Origin: Gallaecimonas kandeliae
GTDB taxonomy: Bacteria > Pseudomonadota > Gammaproteobacteria > Enterobacterales > Gallaecimonadaceae
DNA: 64,000 nucleotides
Reading direction: 5' to 3'
Assembly (NCBI RefSeq): GCF_030450055.1
Contig: NZ_CP118480.1
Location: 1,949,415 to 2,013,414 of the forward strand
The notes under the pieces: generated by a model
Seen by the model: only the letters and a program-made list of their open reading frames with translations
Told to the model about the DNA's origin: nothing
Database searches by the model: none
In this document: positions 7,693 to 16,782 of the stretch, piece after piece
How positions within the stretch are numbered: the first letter of the stretch is position 1
Layout of the letters: each line of letters opens with the position of its first letter
Program-made: the position numbers and the translations under genes

Positions 7693-9080
7693 CAGGCCTC
7701 CTTGATGGCCTTGAAAAGGGCCAGGGTCTGGTTCCTTGCCACCTTGTGATCCACCAGGGGCTGCGGATAATCCAACCGACCGGGGTAACGGTGGGGTTCG
7801 AACAGGTACTTGTCGTCAAGTCTTTGAAGCTCTGGCAAAAATTTACGGATGAAGTGGCCGTCGGGATCAAAGCGCTTGCCCTGTTCCGTGGGATTGAAGA
7901 TGCGGAAATAGGGGGCGGCATCTGTGCCGGTGCTGGCCGCCCACTGCCAGCCGCCGTTGTTGGCGGCGAAGTCGCCGTCAATCAGGTGCGCCATGAAGAA
8001 ACGCTCCCCCCAGCGCCAGTCCAGGTGCAGATCCTTGACCAGGAAGGAGGCCGCTATCATGCGCAGCCGGTTGTGCATCCAGCCAGTCTGCACCAGCTGG
8101 CGCATGGCGGCATCGACGATGGGAAAGCCGGTACGCCCTTCGCACCAGGCCGCAAAGACCGCCTGGTCACTTGACCAGGGGATGGCGTCGGTCTCCTCCT
8201 GGAAGGCGCGGCCTTTGACCACAGTGGGGAAATGGAAGGCGATGTGCTGGTAGAAATCCCGCCAAATCAGCTCGTTGAGCCAGGTCCCGGGGCCGCTGCC
8301 GTCATCCCAGGTGCTGTCTCCATGCTCGTGCAGCAGCCGCCACAAACACTGGCGCACCGAGACGAGGCCCAGGCTAAGGGCAGCCGACAGCCGGGAGGTG
8401 GCCTCCTGAGAGGGAAAGTCCCGCCTGGCCTTGTAGTCGGCCACCTCCTCCACCACGAAGCGGCGCATGGCCACAAGGGCCGCCTCTTCGTCCTGGGGCC
8501 AGGGAGCCAGCATCGGGTCCCATTGGGGATCGGAAAAACAGGGCACGGGGGCGGCCGCTGTCCCCTGGCCCTTGAGCCGGGGGCGGACCTGGGGCGGTGC
8601 CGACAGCAGCAGCTCCTTGAGCTGCTTCTTGAAGGGGGTGAAGACCTTGTAAGGCTGGCCCTGCAGGGTCATGACGGCCCCCGGCGGTGCCAGCAGGCTG
8701 TCGTGCAGGAAATGGCAGGGGATGGTGAGTGCCTTAGCCACGGCGCTATCCCTGGCCATCTCGTTGACCAGGTACTCACGGTTGGCGTAGAGGGCTTCGC
8801 TCTGGTGCTTTGCACAATAGCCCTGCAGGAAGGCGGGTACGGCGGCAAAATCCTCCAGCACCGCTACGTCCAGCTCGACACCGATGTCGGCCAGGTGTCC
8901 GGCCAGGGCCTCTACCGCCTTGTTGATGAGCCGCATCTTGACGGGCGCCATAGGGTGCCGCTGCCACTGGCCGGGAGTGGCGATAAAGAGCCCCCGCACC
9001 GGTCCTGCCGCAGCGGCCGCCGCCAGGGCACTGTTGTCCAGGGTGCGCAGGTCGTTTCGGAACCAGATGAGCTGGGTCAT
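7692..9080 (-). CDS. phrB: deoxyribodipyrimidine photolyase
   Basis: A 462-residue photolyase beginning MTQLIWFRNDLRTLDNSAL (N-terminal antenna-binding Rossmann domain). The C-terminal FAD-binding domain shows TSRLSAALSLGLVSVRQCL, the GSGPGTWLNELIWRDFYQH segment, and WCEGRTGFPIVDAAMRQL followed by GWMHNRLRMIAASFLVKDL and NNGGWQWAASTGTDAAPYFRIF. It repairs cyclobutane pyrimidine dimers with visible light. The ATG at 9080 lies in a four-base overlap with the MerR gene. Position in the operon fits a light or singlet-oxygen response. Confidence 0.96.
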   Translation of the reverse strand: MTQLIWFRNDLRTLDNSALAAAAAAGPVRGLFIATPGQWQRHPMAPVKMRLINKAVEALAGHLADIGVELDVAVLEDFAAVPAFLQGYCAKHQSEALYANREYLVNEMARDSAVAKALTIPCHFLHDSLLAPPGAVMTLQGQPYKVFTPFKKQLKELLLSAPPQVRPRLKGQGTAAAPVPCFSDPQWDPMLAPWPQDEEAALVAMRRFVVEEVADYKARRDFPSQEATSRLSAALSLGLVSVRQCLWRLLHEHGDSTWDDGSGPGTWLNELIWRDFYQHIAFHFPTVVKGRAFQEETDAIPWSSDQAVFAAWCEGRTGFPIVDAAMRQLVQTGWMHNRLRMIAASFLVKDLHLDWRWGERFFMAHLIDGDFAANNGGWQWAASTGTDAAPYFRIFNPTEQGKRFDPDGHFIRKFLPELQRLDDKYLFEPHRYPGRLDYPQPLVDHKVARNQTLALFKAIKEA

Positions 9081-9787
9081 GGGGCCTCCTCGAGGTTGAA
9101 GGCGCCGGGCAGCACCGAGCGGTGGGGAGGCAGCTCGCCTTTGCAGGCCCCCAGGAAGCAGGCCTCTGGCGCCAGGGCCGCACAGGCCAGGGTCAGTTCC
9201 TGGCCATCCAGGGCTTCTCCGAGATCCACGAGGTTGTGACGATGGGACAGCACGGCCGCCACCATCAGCCGCCACAGGGGCGGCAGCTTGCCGGCCAGCA
9301 AGGCCAGGGGCTTTTTCGACTGCTGTTGGAGTCGGCAGATGGCGGCCAGGCGCTGGCTAAGTTCTGCTTCCAAGAGGCCCTTGGCCGCGGCGGAAAAAGG
9401 TCCGGGCGGCCACTGCTCCAGTTGCTGCCAGAGGGCGCCACAGGCGAGATCCAGGGGCTGCTCTTTGAGGAACTGGTCCAGGGAATGGCGCAGCCCCTGG
9501 ACCTTGAGGCTCTGGGCCAGGGCCAACAGGGGCCGCGCCAGGGGTGTGGCCTTGGGCTCGCTGATGCCGGCCAGCAGCGCCTTGATGTCGGCCAGGCCCA
9601 CCCCCATGCCGAGGTAGCGGCGGATCTGCGCCACCTTGTCCAGTTCGCTGCGGGGGTAGAGGCGGTGGCCCTTGGGGGTGCGCTGGGGCTTGAGCAGGCC
9701 ATAGCGGCGCTCCCAGGCCCTCAGGGTAACGGGCAAAACGCCGGACAGCTCGGCCAGCTCGCCTATTTTCAGCAGTTCAGAGTCCAT
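9077..9787 (-). CDS. MerR family transcriptional regulator
   Basis: A 236-residue regulator. The N-terminal winged helix-turn-helix (KIGELAELSGVLPVTLRAWERR, then LLKPQRTPKGHRLYPRSELD) is a clear MerR domain of the LitR/CarH type, with the extended wing GHRLYP. The C-terminal 150 residues show no DxHxxG cobalamin-binding signature, so if it senses light it does so in another way or through a partner. It sits directly upstream of phrB with a four-base overlap, and probably regulates this operon, where a TTGTACAA palindrome precedes the first gene. Confidence 0.85.
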   Translation of the reverse strand: MDSELLKIGELAELSGVLPVTLRAWERRYGLLKPQRTPKGHRLYPRSELDKVAQIRRYLGMGVGLADIKALLAGISEPKATPLARPLLALAQSLKVQGLRHSLDQFLKEQPLDLACGALWQQLEQWPPGPFSAAAKGLLEAELSQRLAAICRLQQQSKKPLALLAGKLPPLWRLMVAAVLSHRHNLVDLGEALDGQELTLACAALAPEACFLGACKGELPPHRSVLPGAFNLEEAP

Positions 9788-10721
9788 AACGCAGTTTCAG
9801 ATCCGAAGGATAAGGTTGCAGGTAGCGCTGCTCGGCCAGGTAAGGCAAAGGATGGCGGCGCAAGTGGTGATTGAGCAGGGTCAAAGGCGCCATCAGCGGC
9901 ACCAGGCCCTGGCGATAATCGTCGATAAGGGCGGCGAGTTCGGCCTTCTCTTGCGGCTCCAGCACCTTCTTGAAAAAGCCTTGGAGGTGCATCAGCACGT
10001 TGGCCTGGTCGCGCCGCTTGGCGGGCCTGGCCAAGGCGGCCATGAAGCGTCGGATGTAGTCGCCGGCCACTTGGGCCAGGTCATTCTGGCAGGCCTTGGC
10101 GATCAGGGGTCCGAGCTCCCGGTAGAGGCGCTGGTGGTGGGCCAACAACAGGAACTTGTTGCGGCGGTGAAAGTCCATCAGCCCCTGGACGCTGAGCCCT
10201 TCGGCCAGCAGCTGCAGCCATTGGTGGTAGGTCATGACCCGCATCACGAAGTTTTCACGGAGCAGGGGGTCGTGGAGGCGGCCATCCTCCTCCACCGGCA
10301 ACTCGGGATAGGCGGCCATCAGCCGGCGAGCGAAGACGCCGACGCCGACCTTGCCCAGCCCCTCCCCTTCATGGCTGTAGAGCTTGACCCGCTCCATGCC
10401 GCAGGTCGGTGACTTGCCGCAGAGGATATAACCGGCCAGGTGCTGGAGGCCGGGCAGCACCTTGTCGCTGAACGCGTCCAGCTGGTCTGTGACGTCCAGC
10501 CCTGCCCCTTTGCTGTCCTGGACCCGGGGATGGTCCGGGTCACCCACCAGGCGGATGGCCGGCCTCGGCGAGCCCAGGCCTATGGCCATCTCCGGGCAAA
10601 GGGGATGGAAGCGAAAATGGCGGCCTAGCTCGTCAGCCACGAAACGCGACAGTTTGTGGCCGCCGTCAAAACGGACCTTGTCACCGAGGACACAGGCACT
10701 GATCCCGACCCAAATGCTCAT
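9777..10721 (-). CDS. DUF523 and DUF1722 domain protein, YbgA type
   Basis: A 314-residue two-domain protein. Residues 1-150 form the DUF523 part (GISACVLGDKVRFDGGHK, then CPEMAIGLGSPRPAIRLVG and LCGKSPTCGMERVKLY, with conserved Cys that could bind a metal). The C-terminal DUF1722 part contains YHQWLQLLAEGLSVQGLM and HHLRRHPLPYLAEQRYLQPYP. In E. coli the gene ybgA lies directly before phr, and the same association holds here. GGAGG lies six bases before the ATG. It is the first gene of the eleven-gene operon; the activity is unknown. Confidence 0.88.
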   Translation of the reverse strand: MSIWVGISACVLGDKVRFDGGHKLSRFVADELGRHFRFHPLCPEMAIGLGSPRPAIRLVGDPDHPRVQDSKGAGLDVTDQLDAFSDKVLPGLQHLAGYILCGKSPTCGMERVKLYSHEGEGLGKVGVGVFARRLMAAYPELPVEEDGRLHDPLLRENFVMRVMTYHQWLQLLAEGLSVQGLMDFHRRNKFLLLAHHQRLYRELGPLIAKACQNDLAQVAGDYIRRFMAALARPAKRRDQANVLMHLQGFFKKVLEPQEKAELAALIDDYRQGLVPLMAPLTLLNHHLRRHPLPYLAEQRYLQPYPSDLKLRYGL

Positions 10722-10754
10722 CGACTGCCTCCATACCTATACGCATAAAAATTC

Positions 10755-10762
10755 TTGTACAA
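10755..10762. promoter_or_regulatory. TTGTACAA palindrome, candidate MerR-type operator
   Basis: A perfect 8 bp palindrome 33 bp upstream of the first operon gene and about 15-20 bp downstream of the predicted transcription start, a position suited to repression. LitR/CarH-type MerR proteins bind TGTACA-containing repeats, and this operon encodes such a regulator. A second half-site is not clear. Confidence 0.35.
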
Positions 10763-10781
10763 CTTTTTGGGTTCGTAAGGC

Positions 10782-10810
10782 ATTACGTGTAGAGGTTTTC
10801 ATCCGGATCA
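10782..10810 (-). promoter_or_regulatory. ECF11/ChrR-type promoter of the photolyase-CFA operon
   Basis: On the minus strand TGATCC (10805-10810) is followed after 17 bp by CGTAAT (10782-10787), about 60 bp before the first operon gene. TGATCC is the known -35 element of sigma factors paired with the anti-sigma factor ChrR, and CGTA-type -10 elements are described for the same group. The genes downstream match that regulon. No housekeeping promoter of comparable quality is seen. Confidence 0.55.
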
Positions 10811-10918
10811 CCGGCAGCGATATTTTTTTGGGGGGCATTAACCCCTGCCTGGTTTGGGCCCCGATACACAGTGGTGGCATCATGCTCCTTAGACGATGCA
10901 GCCCACCAAGGAGCGACC

Positions 10919-11671
10919 TTGACCTTCTTCAGCTCCTCCCAATGCCTGGCCATGCTCGATTGGGTGGCGAACAGCCCTCCTCTGCTCGACCTCGGCCCAG
11001 AGCCAGAATTGCCCCTGGTGGATAGCAGCGACCTGGCGGGCCTTGGCCTTCGCCTCGGTCAGTGCCGGCGCCTTGGCCAACGCTTCGAACTGCTGGTGGC
11101 CCATCTCATCGAGCACAATTCCCGTTACCGGCTATTGGCACGGGATCTGCCCATTCGCAGCGGCGGCCTCACCTTGGGGGCACCGGACCTCATCGTTGAA
11201 GATTGCCACAGCGGCGACATCGAACATTGGGAGCTGACGGTGAAGTTCTACCTGGGGTTGCCGGAGGGCTGGCTGGGACCGGGGCGGCAGGATTGGCTGG
11301 AAGACAAGGCCGAGCATCTGCGCCAGCACCAGCTGCCGCTGCTGACCAAACCGGCAGCAGAGCCTTGGTTGGCAGAAAAGGGCTGGCGGATAAAACGCAG
11401 CCGGCTGCTGAGCCGGGGCCTGTTGTTTGGGCAAGGGCCTCGGCATCCTTACCTCGCCGCCGGCCACGGCCAGGGCCTTTGGTTCCACGCCAGCGCCCTG
11501 CCAAAAGGCGACTGGTACGCCCTGCCCCGCTGGCAATGGTTGGCAAAGCTGGACGAAGCCAACCTGGAGCCCCTAGGCAGCGAGCGAGGACCCGTGATGA
11601 TAGTGCGCCAGGAAGGCGGCCAGTGGCGGCGCCATTTCCTGGTGCCGGACGGCTGGCCGGCAGGTGACTAG
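10919..11671 (+). CDS. DUF1853 family protein
   Basis: About 250 residues. It carries DUF1853 features: LGQRFELLVAHLIEHNSRYRLL, LPIRSGGLTLGAPDLIV and HWELTVKFYLGL, a layout reminiscent of a PD-(D/E)xK-type nuclease fold (inference from the spaced D, E and K). I chose the TTG at 10919 because AAGGAG lies five bases upstream (10908-10913); a GTG at 10871 and an ATG at 10952 are alternatives. It stands alone on the plus strand, divergent from the photolyase operon. Function unknown. Confidence 0.75.
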   Translation: MTFFSSSQCLAMLDWVANSPPLLDLGPEPELPLVDSSDLAGLGLRLGQCRRLGQRFELLVAHLIEHNSRYRLLARDLPIRSGGLTLGAPDLIVEDCHSGDIEHWELTVKFYLGLPEGWLGPGRQDWLEDKAEHLRQHQLPLLTKPAAEPWLAEKGWRIKRSRLLSRGLLFGQGPRHPYLAAGHGQGLWFHASALPKGDWYALPRWQWLAKLDEANLEPLGSERGPVMIVRQEGGQWRRHFLVPDGWPAGD

Positions 11672-11696
11672 GCCAGCCACGGCAGCTTTCAGGCAA

Positions 11697-11726
11697 TAAA
11701 AAAGGGAGCCCTTGGGCTCCCTTTTT
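11697..11726. terminator. bidirectional intrinsic terminator
   Basis: AAAAAGGGAGCCC-TT-GGGCTCCCTTTTT between the convergent DUF1853 gene and ihfA; T-runs on both strands allow it to serve both. Confidence 0.9.
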
Positions 11727-11738
11727 CGCGTCTGAGAC

Positions 11739-12023
11739 TCAGACCTCTTCCACTCGGCTCTTCAGCTTCTGGCCGGGCCTGAAAGTGACAACGCGCCGGG
11801 CAGAAATGGGAATGTCCTCACCGGTTTTCGGGTTACGGCCGGGACGTTGGTTCTTGTCCCTGAGCTCGAAGTTGCCGAAGCCGGAGAGCTTGACCTGCTC
11901 GCCGTTTTCCAGCGCCTGCCGGATCTCCTCAAAAAAGGATTCCACCAGCTCCTTGGCAACCCGTTTGTTGATCCCCAGTTTGGTAAAGAGGTGCTCGGCC
12001 ATCTCTGCCTTGGTCAGCGCCAT
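11739..12023 (-). CDS. ihfA: integration host factor subunit alpha
   Basis: A 94-residue DNA-bending protein of the HU/IHF family ([33 protein letters not shown] with the intercalating Pro of the beta-arm, [16 protein letters not shown]). It dimerises with IhfB, encoded at 33274-33564. It lies three bases after pheT, the conserved pheST-ihfA arrangement in gammaproteobacteria, and probably shares its transcript. Confidence 0.97.
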   Translation of the reverse strand: MALTKAEMAEHLFTKLGINKRVAKELVESFFEEIRQALENGEQVKLSGFGNFELRDKNQRPGRNPKTGEDIPISARRVVTFRPGQKLKSRVEEV

Positions 12024-12026
12024 AGA

Positions 12027-14405
12027 TCACTCCCTCAAGGATGCATTGAACTGGCTCTTCAGCGCGTCGACCACCTTGTTGACCACTTCAGCGATCTCAC
12101 TGTCTTCCAGCGTCCGCGCCGTGTCCTGAAGCGTCAGGCTGACGGCGAGGCTCTTGTGGCCTTCGGCGACGCCCTTACCGCAGTACAGGTCAAACAAGTT
12201 TACGTCAACTACCTGATTTCCGCCAATTTTTTGCACTGCCTCGAGAATATCACCGGCAGCCACCTCGTTTTTCACCACCAACGCCAGGTCGCGGCGGTTG
12301 GCGGGGAAGCGGGAAACGGCTTTGGCTTCGGGGATCCGGCGGTCGCCGAGCATTTCCCATTGCAATTCAAAGACCAAGGGTTGGGACTTCAGACCAAGAG
12401 CCTTGGCGGCTGCCGGGTGCAGCATGCCGAAGTGGCCCACTACCTGGTCGCCGCGCAGGATCCTGGCGCTCTGGCCTGGGTGCAGGGCACCGAGATCGCT
12501 GCGCTCGAAGCGGAACTCGCCCAGCGCCCCGGTCAGGGCCAGCAGCTGCTCGAGGTCGCCCTTGAGGTCGAAGAAATCGCTGGTGCGCTGCTCCAGAGTC
12601 CAATGCTCGCCATGGGCGGAACCGGTGATGACGCCGGCCAGCATCTTCTGCTGCTTGAGCTCGCCGCCGCGGGTGATGAAGCGCAGGCCGCTCTCGAAGA
12701 AGCGCACCCTGCCCTGCTGGCGGTTCTGGTTGTGCAGCACGCCCTGCAGCAGGCCGGGCCAGAGGGAGACGCGCATGGCCGACATCTCGACCGAGATGGG
12801 GTGCGGCAGCACCATCACGTCCTCGGCCGGGAACAGCACCTGCTGGACCTTGGGGTCGACGAAGCTGTAGGTGATGGCTTCCTGGTAGCCCAGATCCACC
12901 AGCAGGGAACGCACCCGCTTGAGGCTGAGCTCGGCCTCGCGGTGGTGGTTCATGGCCAGATGGCCCAGGGGCGCCTTGTTGGGAATGCTGTTGTAGCCAT
13001 AGACCCGCGCCACTTCTTCGATGAGATCTTCCTCGATGGCGATATCGAAGCGGTAGCTGGGGGCTGTGACTGTCCAGGCGCTGCCGTCGAAACGGGGGGC
13101 CGTGCCCAGGCGGGCGAGGATCTCGGTGACTTTCTCGTCCGCTATCTCGGCGCCCAGCACCCTGGCCAGGCGCGCCTTGCGCAGCACTATCTCGCCGTGC
13201 ACCGGCAGGTGCTCGGGGCTGACGGCTTCCACCACGGGGCCGGCTTCACCGCCGACGATGGCCAGCAACAGCTCGGTGGCGCGCTCCATGGCGCGGCGGG
13301 TCAGCTTGGGATCCACGCCCCGCTCGTAGCGGTGGGAGGCATCGGTGTGCAGGCCGTACTGGCGGGCACGACCGGCGATGGCGGTGGGGGCGAAGAAGGC
13401 CGCTTCCAGGAAGATGTCCTGGCAGGCAGCGGTGACGCCGGAGTGCAGGCCGCCGAAGATACCGGCCATGGCCAGGGCCTTGTTGGCATCGGCGATGACC
13501 AGGGTGTTGTCCTTGAGCTCCACCTCGGACTCGTCCAGCAAGGTCAGCTTCTCGCCGGCCTTGGCCAGGCGCACCTGGATATCGCCATCCAGCTTGGCCA
13601 GATCGAAGGCGTGCAGCGGGTGGCCCAGCTCGAGCAGCACATAGTTGGTGACGTCCACTACGGCGTCGATGCTGCGTACGCCGCTCTTACGCAAGCGCTC
13701 GGTCAGCCACAGCGGGCTGGGGCGGCTGACGTCCACCCCCTTGATGACCCGGCCCAGATAACGGGGGCAGGCCTCGGGGTTTTGGAGGCTTATGGCGCGC
13801 TGGGCATCGATGCTGGGAGCAACGACCGTCTCGGCGACTTCGGTGACGTCCAGGTTGTTCAGCACCCCCACTTCCCGGGCCAGGCCCAGGATGCCGAGGC
13901 AGTCGGCGCGGTTGGGGGTGAGATCCACTTCGATGGTGCTGTCGTTGAGCTCCAGGTAGTCGCGGACATCGGTGCCTACGGGGGCGTCAGCGGCCAGTTC
14001 AATGATGCCGTCCGCTTCGATATCGATACCCAGCTCGGAGAAGGAGCAGAGCATGCCGTGGGAGGGCTGGCCGCGCAGCTTCGCCTTCTTGATGGTGAAG
14101 TCGCCGGGCAGCACGGCACCGACCTTGGCCACGGCCACTTTCAAGCCCTGGCGGCAGTTAGGGGCGCCGCAGACGATGTCCAGCAGTTCGGCTTCGCCGA
14201 CGTTGACCTTGGTCACCCTCAGCTTGTCGGCGTCCGGGTGCTGGGCGCATTCCACCACTTCACCGACGACGACGGTGTGGAAGCTACCGGCAACAGGTTC
14301 GATGCCGTCCACTTCCAGGCCGGCCATGGATAGCTGTTCGGACAGGGTCTGGGTGTCGATGGCGGGGTTGACCCACTGGCGCAACCAGCTTTCGGAAAAT
14401 TTCAT
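12027..14405 (-). CDS. pheT: phenylalanine--tRNA ligase beta subunit
   Basis: A 792-residue protein beginning [16 protein letters not shown], the typical length of the bacterial beta subunit. It shows the N-terminal tRNA-binding OB region ([22 protein letters not shown]), the B5 domain ([22 protein letters not shown]) and a C-terminal ferredoxin-fold anticodon-binding domain ([14 protein letters not shown]). With PheS it forms the alpha2beta2 enzyme that charges tRNA-Phe and edits mischarged Tyr. The gap to pheS is 16 bases. Confidence 0.97.
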   Translation of the reverse strand: MKFSESWLRQWVNPAIDTQTLSEQLSMAGLEVDGIEPVAGSFHTVVVGEVVECAQHPDADKLRVTKVNVGEAELLDIVCGAPNCRQGLKVAVAKVGAVLPGDFTIKKAKLRGQPSHGMLCSFSELGIDIEADGIIELAADAPVGTDVRDYLELNDSTIEVDLTPNRADCLGILGLAREVGVLNNLDVTEVAETVVAPSIDAQRAISLQNPEACPRYLGRVIKGVDVSRPSPLWLTERLRKSGVRSIDAVVDVTNYVLLELGHPLHAFDLAKLDGDIQVRLAKAGEKLTLLDESEVELKDNTLVIADANKALAMAGIFGGLHSGVTAACQDIFLEAAFFAPTAIAGRARQYGLHTDASHRYERGVDPKLTRRAMERATELLLAIVGGEAGPVVEAVSPEHLPVHGEIVLRKARLARVLGAEIADEKVTEILARLGTAPRFDGSAWTVTAPSYRFDIAIEEDLIEEVARVYGYNSIPNKAPLGHLAMNHHREAELSLKRVRSLLVDLGYQEAITYSFVDPKVQQVLFPAEDVMVLPHPISVEMSAMRVSLWPGLLQGVLHNQNRQQGRVRFFESGLRFITRGGELKQQKMLAGVITGSAHGEHWTLEQRTSDFFDLKGDLEQLLALTGALGEFRFERSDLGALHPGQSARILRGDQVVGHFGMLHPAAAKALGLKSQPLVFELQWEMLGDRRIPEAKAVSRFPANRRDLALVVKNEVAAGDILEAVQKIGGNQVVDVNLFDLYCGKGVAEGHKSLAVSLTLQDTARTLEDSEIAEVVNKVVDALKSQFNASLRE

Positions 14406-14421
14406 AATCGGACTCCCTGCC

Positions 14422-15417
<996 letters not shown>

Positions 15418-15425
15418 TCACAAAC

Positions 15426-15474
15426 AAAAAAGCCTCCCGTCCGGGAGGCCTTGGGTTTCCTTTAGCTTCTTCTT
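15426..15474 (-). terminator. pheST attenuator (terminator plus anti-terminator elements)
   Basis: On the minus strand GCCTCCCG-GA-CGGGAGGC (15432-15449) is followed by six T (15426-15431), 20 bases before pheS. The same arm can pair in an alternative way: AAGGCCTCC (15444-15452) is the exact complement of GGAGGCCTT (15484-15492), the anti-terminator. A 14-base segment (15461-15474) is the exact complement of 15509-15522 inside the Phe codons, giving the pause hairpin. This is the classical layout of pheM-pheST attenuation. Confidence 0.9.
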
Positions 15475-15498
15475 CACCAAGGGAAGGCCTCCTGACTG

Positions 15499-15543
15499 TC
15501 AGGAAGTAAAGAAGAAGCTAAAGAAAAACCGGTTCAGTTGCAT
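15499..15543 (-). CDS. pheM: pheST leader peptide
   Basis: A 14-residue leader, MQLNRFFFSFFFTS, with six Phe codons in two runs of three. E. coli PheM is also 14 residues long and Phe-rich. A GGATGAG sequence lies upstream of the ATG at 15543. When charged tRNA-Phe is scarce, ribosomes stall on the Phe codons and free the anti-terminator, letting transcription continue into pheST. The start falls just after the rplT terminator. Confidence 0.92.
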   Translation of the reverse strand: MQLNRFFFSFFFTS

Positions 15544-15558
15544 GTTTCTCATCCAAGC

Positions 15559-15582
15559 AAAAAAGGGGGGCAAGCGCCCCCC
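15559..15582 (-). terminator. intrinsic terminator after rplT
   Basis: GGGGGGC-GCTT-GCCCCCC followed by six T on the minus strand, immediately after the rplT stop and before the pheM leader. It probably separates most ribosomal-protein transcripts from pheST. Confidence 0.85.
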
Positions 15583-15588
15583 TCCGTC

Positions 15589-15942
15589 TTACAGGGCTGA
15601 CTTGGCTTTTTCAACCAGGACAGTGAAGGCGGCTTTGTCGTGAACAGCGATGTCAGACAGGATCTTACGATCGATTTCCACGGAAGCTTTCTTCAGACCG
15701 TTGATGAAACGGCTGTAGGACAGGCCGTTCTGACGGGCAGCCGCGTTGATACGGGCGATCCACAGTTGACGGAACTGACGCTTCTTGGCACGACGGTCAC
15801 GGTAAGCATATTGACCGGCCTTGATCACGGCCTGGAAGGCAACGCGATAGACGCGGCTGCGGGCACCGTAGTAACCCTTGGCGGCCTTCATGACCTTCTT
15901 GTGACGAGCGCGAGCAGTTACACCACGTTTAACTCTTGGCAT
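15589..15942 (-). CDS. rplT: 50S ribosomal protein L20
   Basis: A 117-residue protein starting [26 protein letters not shown], with the highly basic N-terminal extension and globular C-terminus of L20 ([23 protein letters not shown]). It binds 23S rRNA early in 50S assembly and in enterobacteria represses translation of rpmI and rplT. It follows rpmI by 16 bases. Confidence 0.98.
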   Translation of the reverse strand: MPRVKRGVTARARHKKVMKAAKGYYGARSRVYRVAFQAVIKAGQYAYRDRRAKKRQFRQLWIARINAAARQNGLSYSRFINGLKKASVEIDRKILSDIAVHDKAAFTVLVEKAKSAL

Positions 15943-15958
15943 TTGAAATCCCCCTCAA

Positions 15959-16156
15959 TTACAGGTTAGGCAGCATACGGTCGACCAGCGGCTTGTCCGC
16001 TGCAGCAACCATGTGGGTGTCGCGCAGCTGACGCTTACGCTTGGAGGATTTCTTGGTCAGGATGTGGCGCAGGTGAGACTGCTTGAACTTGTAGCCACCA
16101 GAAGCAGTTTTTTTGAACCGCTTGGCAGCGCCACGATGGGTCTTCATTTTTGACAT
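15959..16156 (-). CDS. rpmI: 50S ribosomal protein L35
   Basis: A 65-residue basic protein, [21 protein letters not shown], ending DRMLPNL. Start chosen at 16156 by family length and a GGAG nine bases upstream; a longer frame to 16189 would run into the leader. It lies between infC and rplT as in other gammaproteobacteria. Confidence 0.97.
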   Translation of the reverse strand: MSKMKTHRGAAKRFKKTASGGYKFKQSHLRHILTKKSSKRKRQLRDTHMVAAADKPLVDRMLPNL

Positions 16157-16187
16157 TACGAATAACTCCGCATTGTTAATAAACAAC

Positions 16188-16236
16188 AACCAGGGCGAGC
16201 GGGCCGAAGCGGCCCACTTCTTGTGGGCGCCTGGTT
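16188..16236 (-). promoter_or_regulatory. structured leader before rpmI, possible L20 autoregulatory site
   Basis: Between infC and rpmI the RNA can fold into a branched structure: outer stem AACCAGG/CCTGGTT (16188-16194 with 16230-16236) enclosing GGGCCG-AAG-CGGCCC (16201-16215) and CCAC/GTGG. In E. coli the rpmI-rplT operator bound by L20 lies in this interval. That the structure here is such an operator is inferred from position and folding potential. Confidence 0.4.
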
Positions 16237-16780
16237 ATTTCTTTTTGGGTGCCAGCACCATCACCATCTGGCGGCCTTCCAATTTGGGGAAGGACTCGAC
16301 AACAGACAGTTCTTCGAGATCGGCCTTGATGCGTTCCAGAAGGTCGCGACCGAGCTCTTGGTGAGCCATCTCACGGCCGCGGAACCGCAGCGTGATCTTG
16401 GCCTTGTCACCGTCTTCCAGAAAGCGAATCAGGTTGCGCAGTTTTACCTGATAGTCGCCTTCATCCGTGCCAGGGCGGAACTTGATTTCCTTCACCTGGA
16501 TCTGTTTCTGCTTTTTCTTTTGTTCTTTTGCGCTTTTTTGCTTTTCGTAGAGGAACTTGCCGTAGTCCATGATCTGGCAGACCGGCGGCTCGGCGTTGGG
16601 GCTGATTTCCACCAGGTCCAACTGAGCCTCTTCTGCCTTCTGCAGGGCTTCCTGAATTTGAACAACGCCGAGCTGCTCGCCTTCGGCGCCGATAAGGCGC
16701 ACTTCAGGAATGCGGATCAGATCATTGATACGGTGTTTCGGTTTCTGCTGGACCAGAGGGCCTCGTCTTCCGCCTTTAAT
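16235..16780 (-). CDS. infC: translation initiation factor IF-3, AUU start
   Basis: A 181-residue IF-3. The N-terminus is recovered only from an ATT codon at 16780: (M)[19 protein letters not shown], continuing [18 protein letters not shown], with the E. coli-like KGGKR opening. GGAGG lies eight bases upstream, inside the end of thrS. The core [22 protein letters not shown] and [17 protein letters not shown] are diagnostic. The AUU start is the known basis of IF-3 autoregulation, since IF-3 discriminates against non-standard starts. Two bases separate it from thrS. Confidence 0.96.
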   Translation of the reverse strand: MKGGRRGPLVQQKPKHRINDLIRIPEVRLIGAEGEQLGVVQIQEALQKAEEAQLDLVEISPNAEPPVCQIMDYGKFLYEKQKSAKEQKKKQKQIQVKEIKFRPGTDEGDYQVKLRNLIRFLEDGDKAKITLRFRGREMAHQELGRDLLERIKADLEELSVVESFPKLEGRQMVMVLAPKKK

Positions 16781-16782
16781 AG

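Noticed and set aside
10821-10848. GGGG-CATTAA-CCCC near a T-run as a terminator
   Set aside because: The T-run lies before, not after, the short stem on the plus strand, and on the minus strand the stem is followed by A's.
11847-14333. An 828-codon plus-strand open frame
   Set aside because: Mirror of pheT and ihfA, with no recognisable domain.
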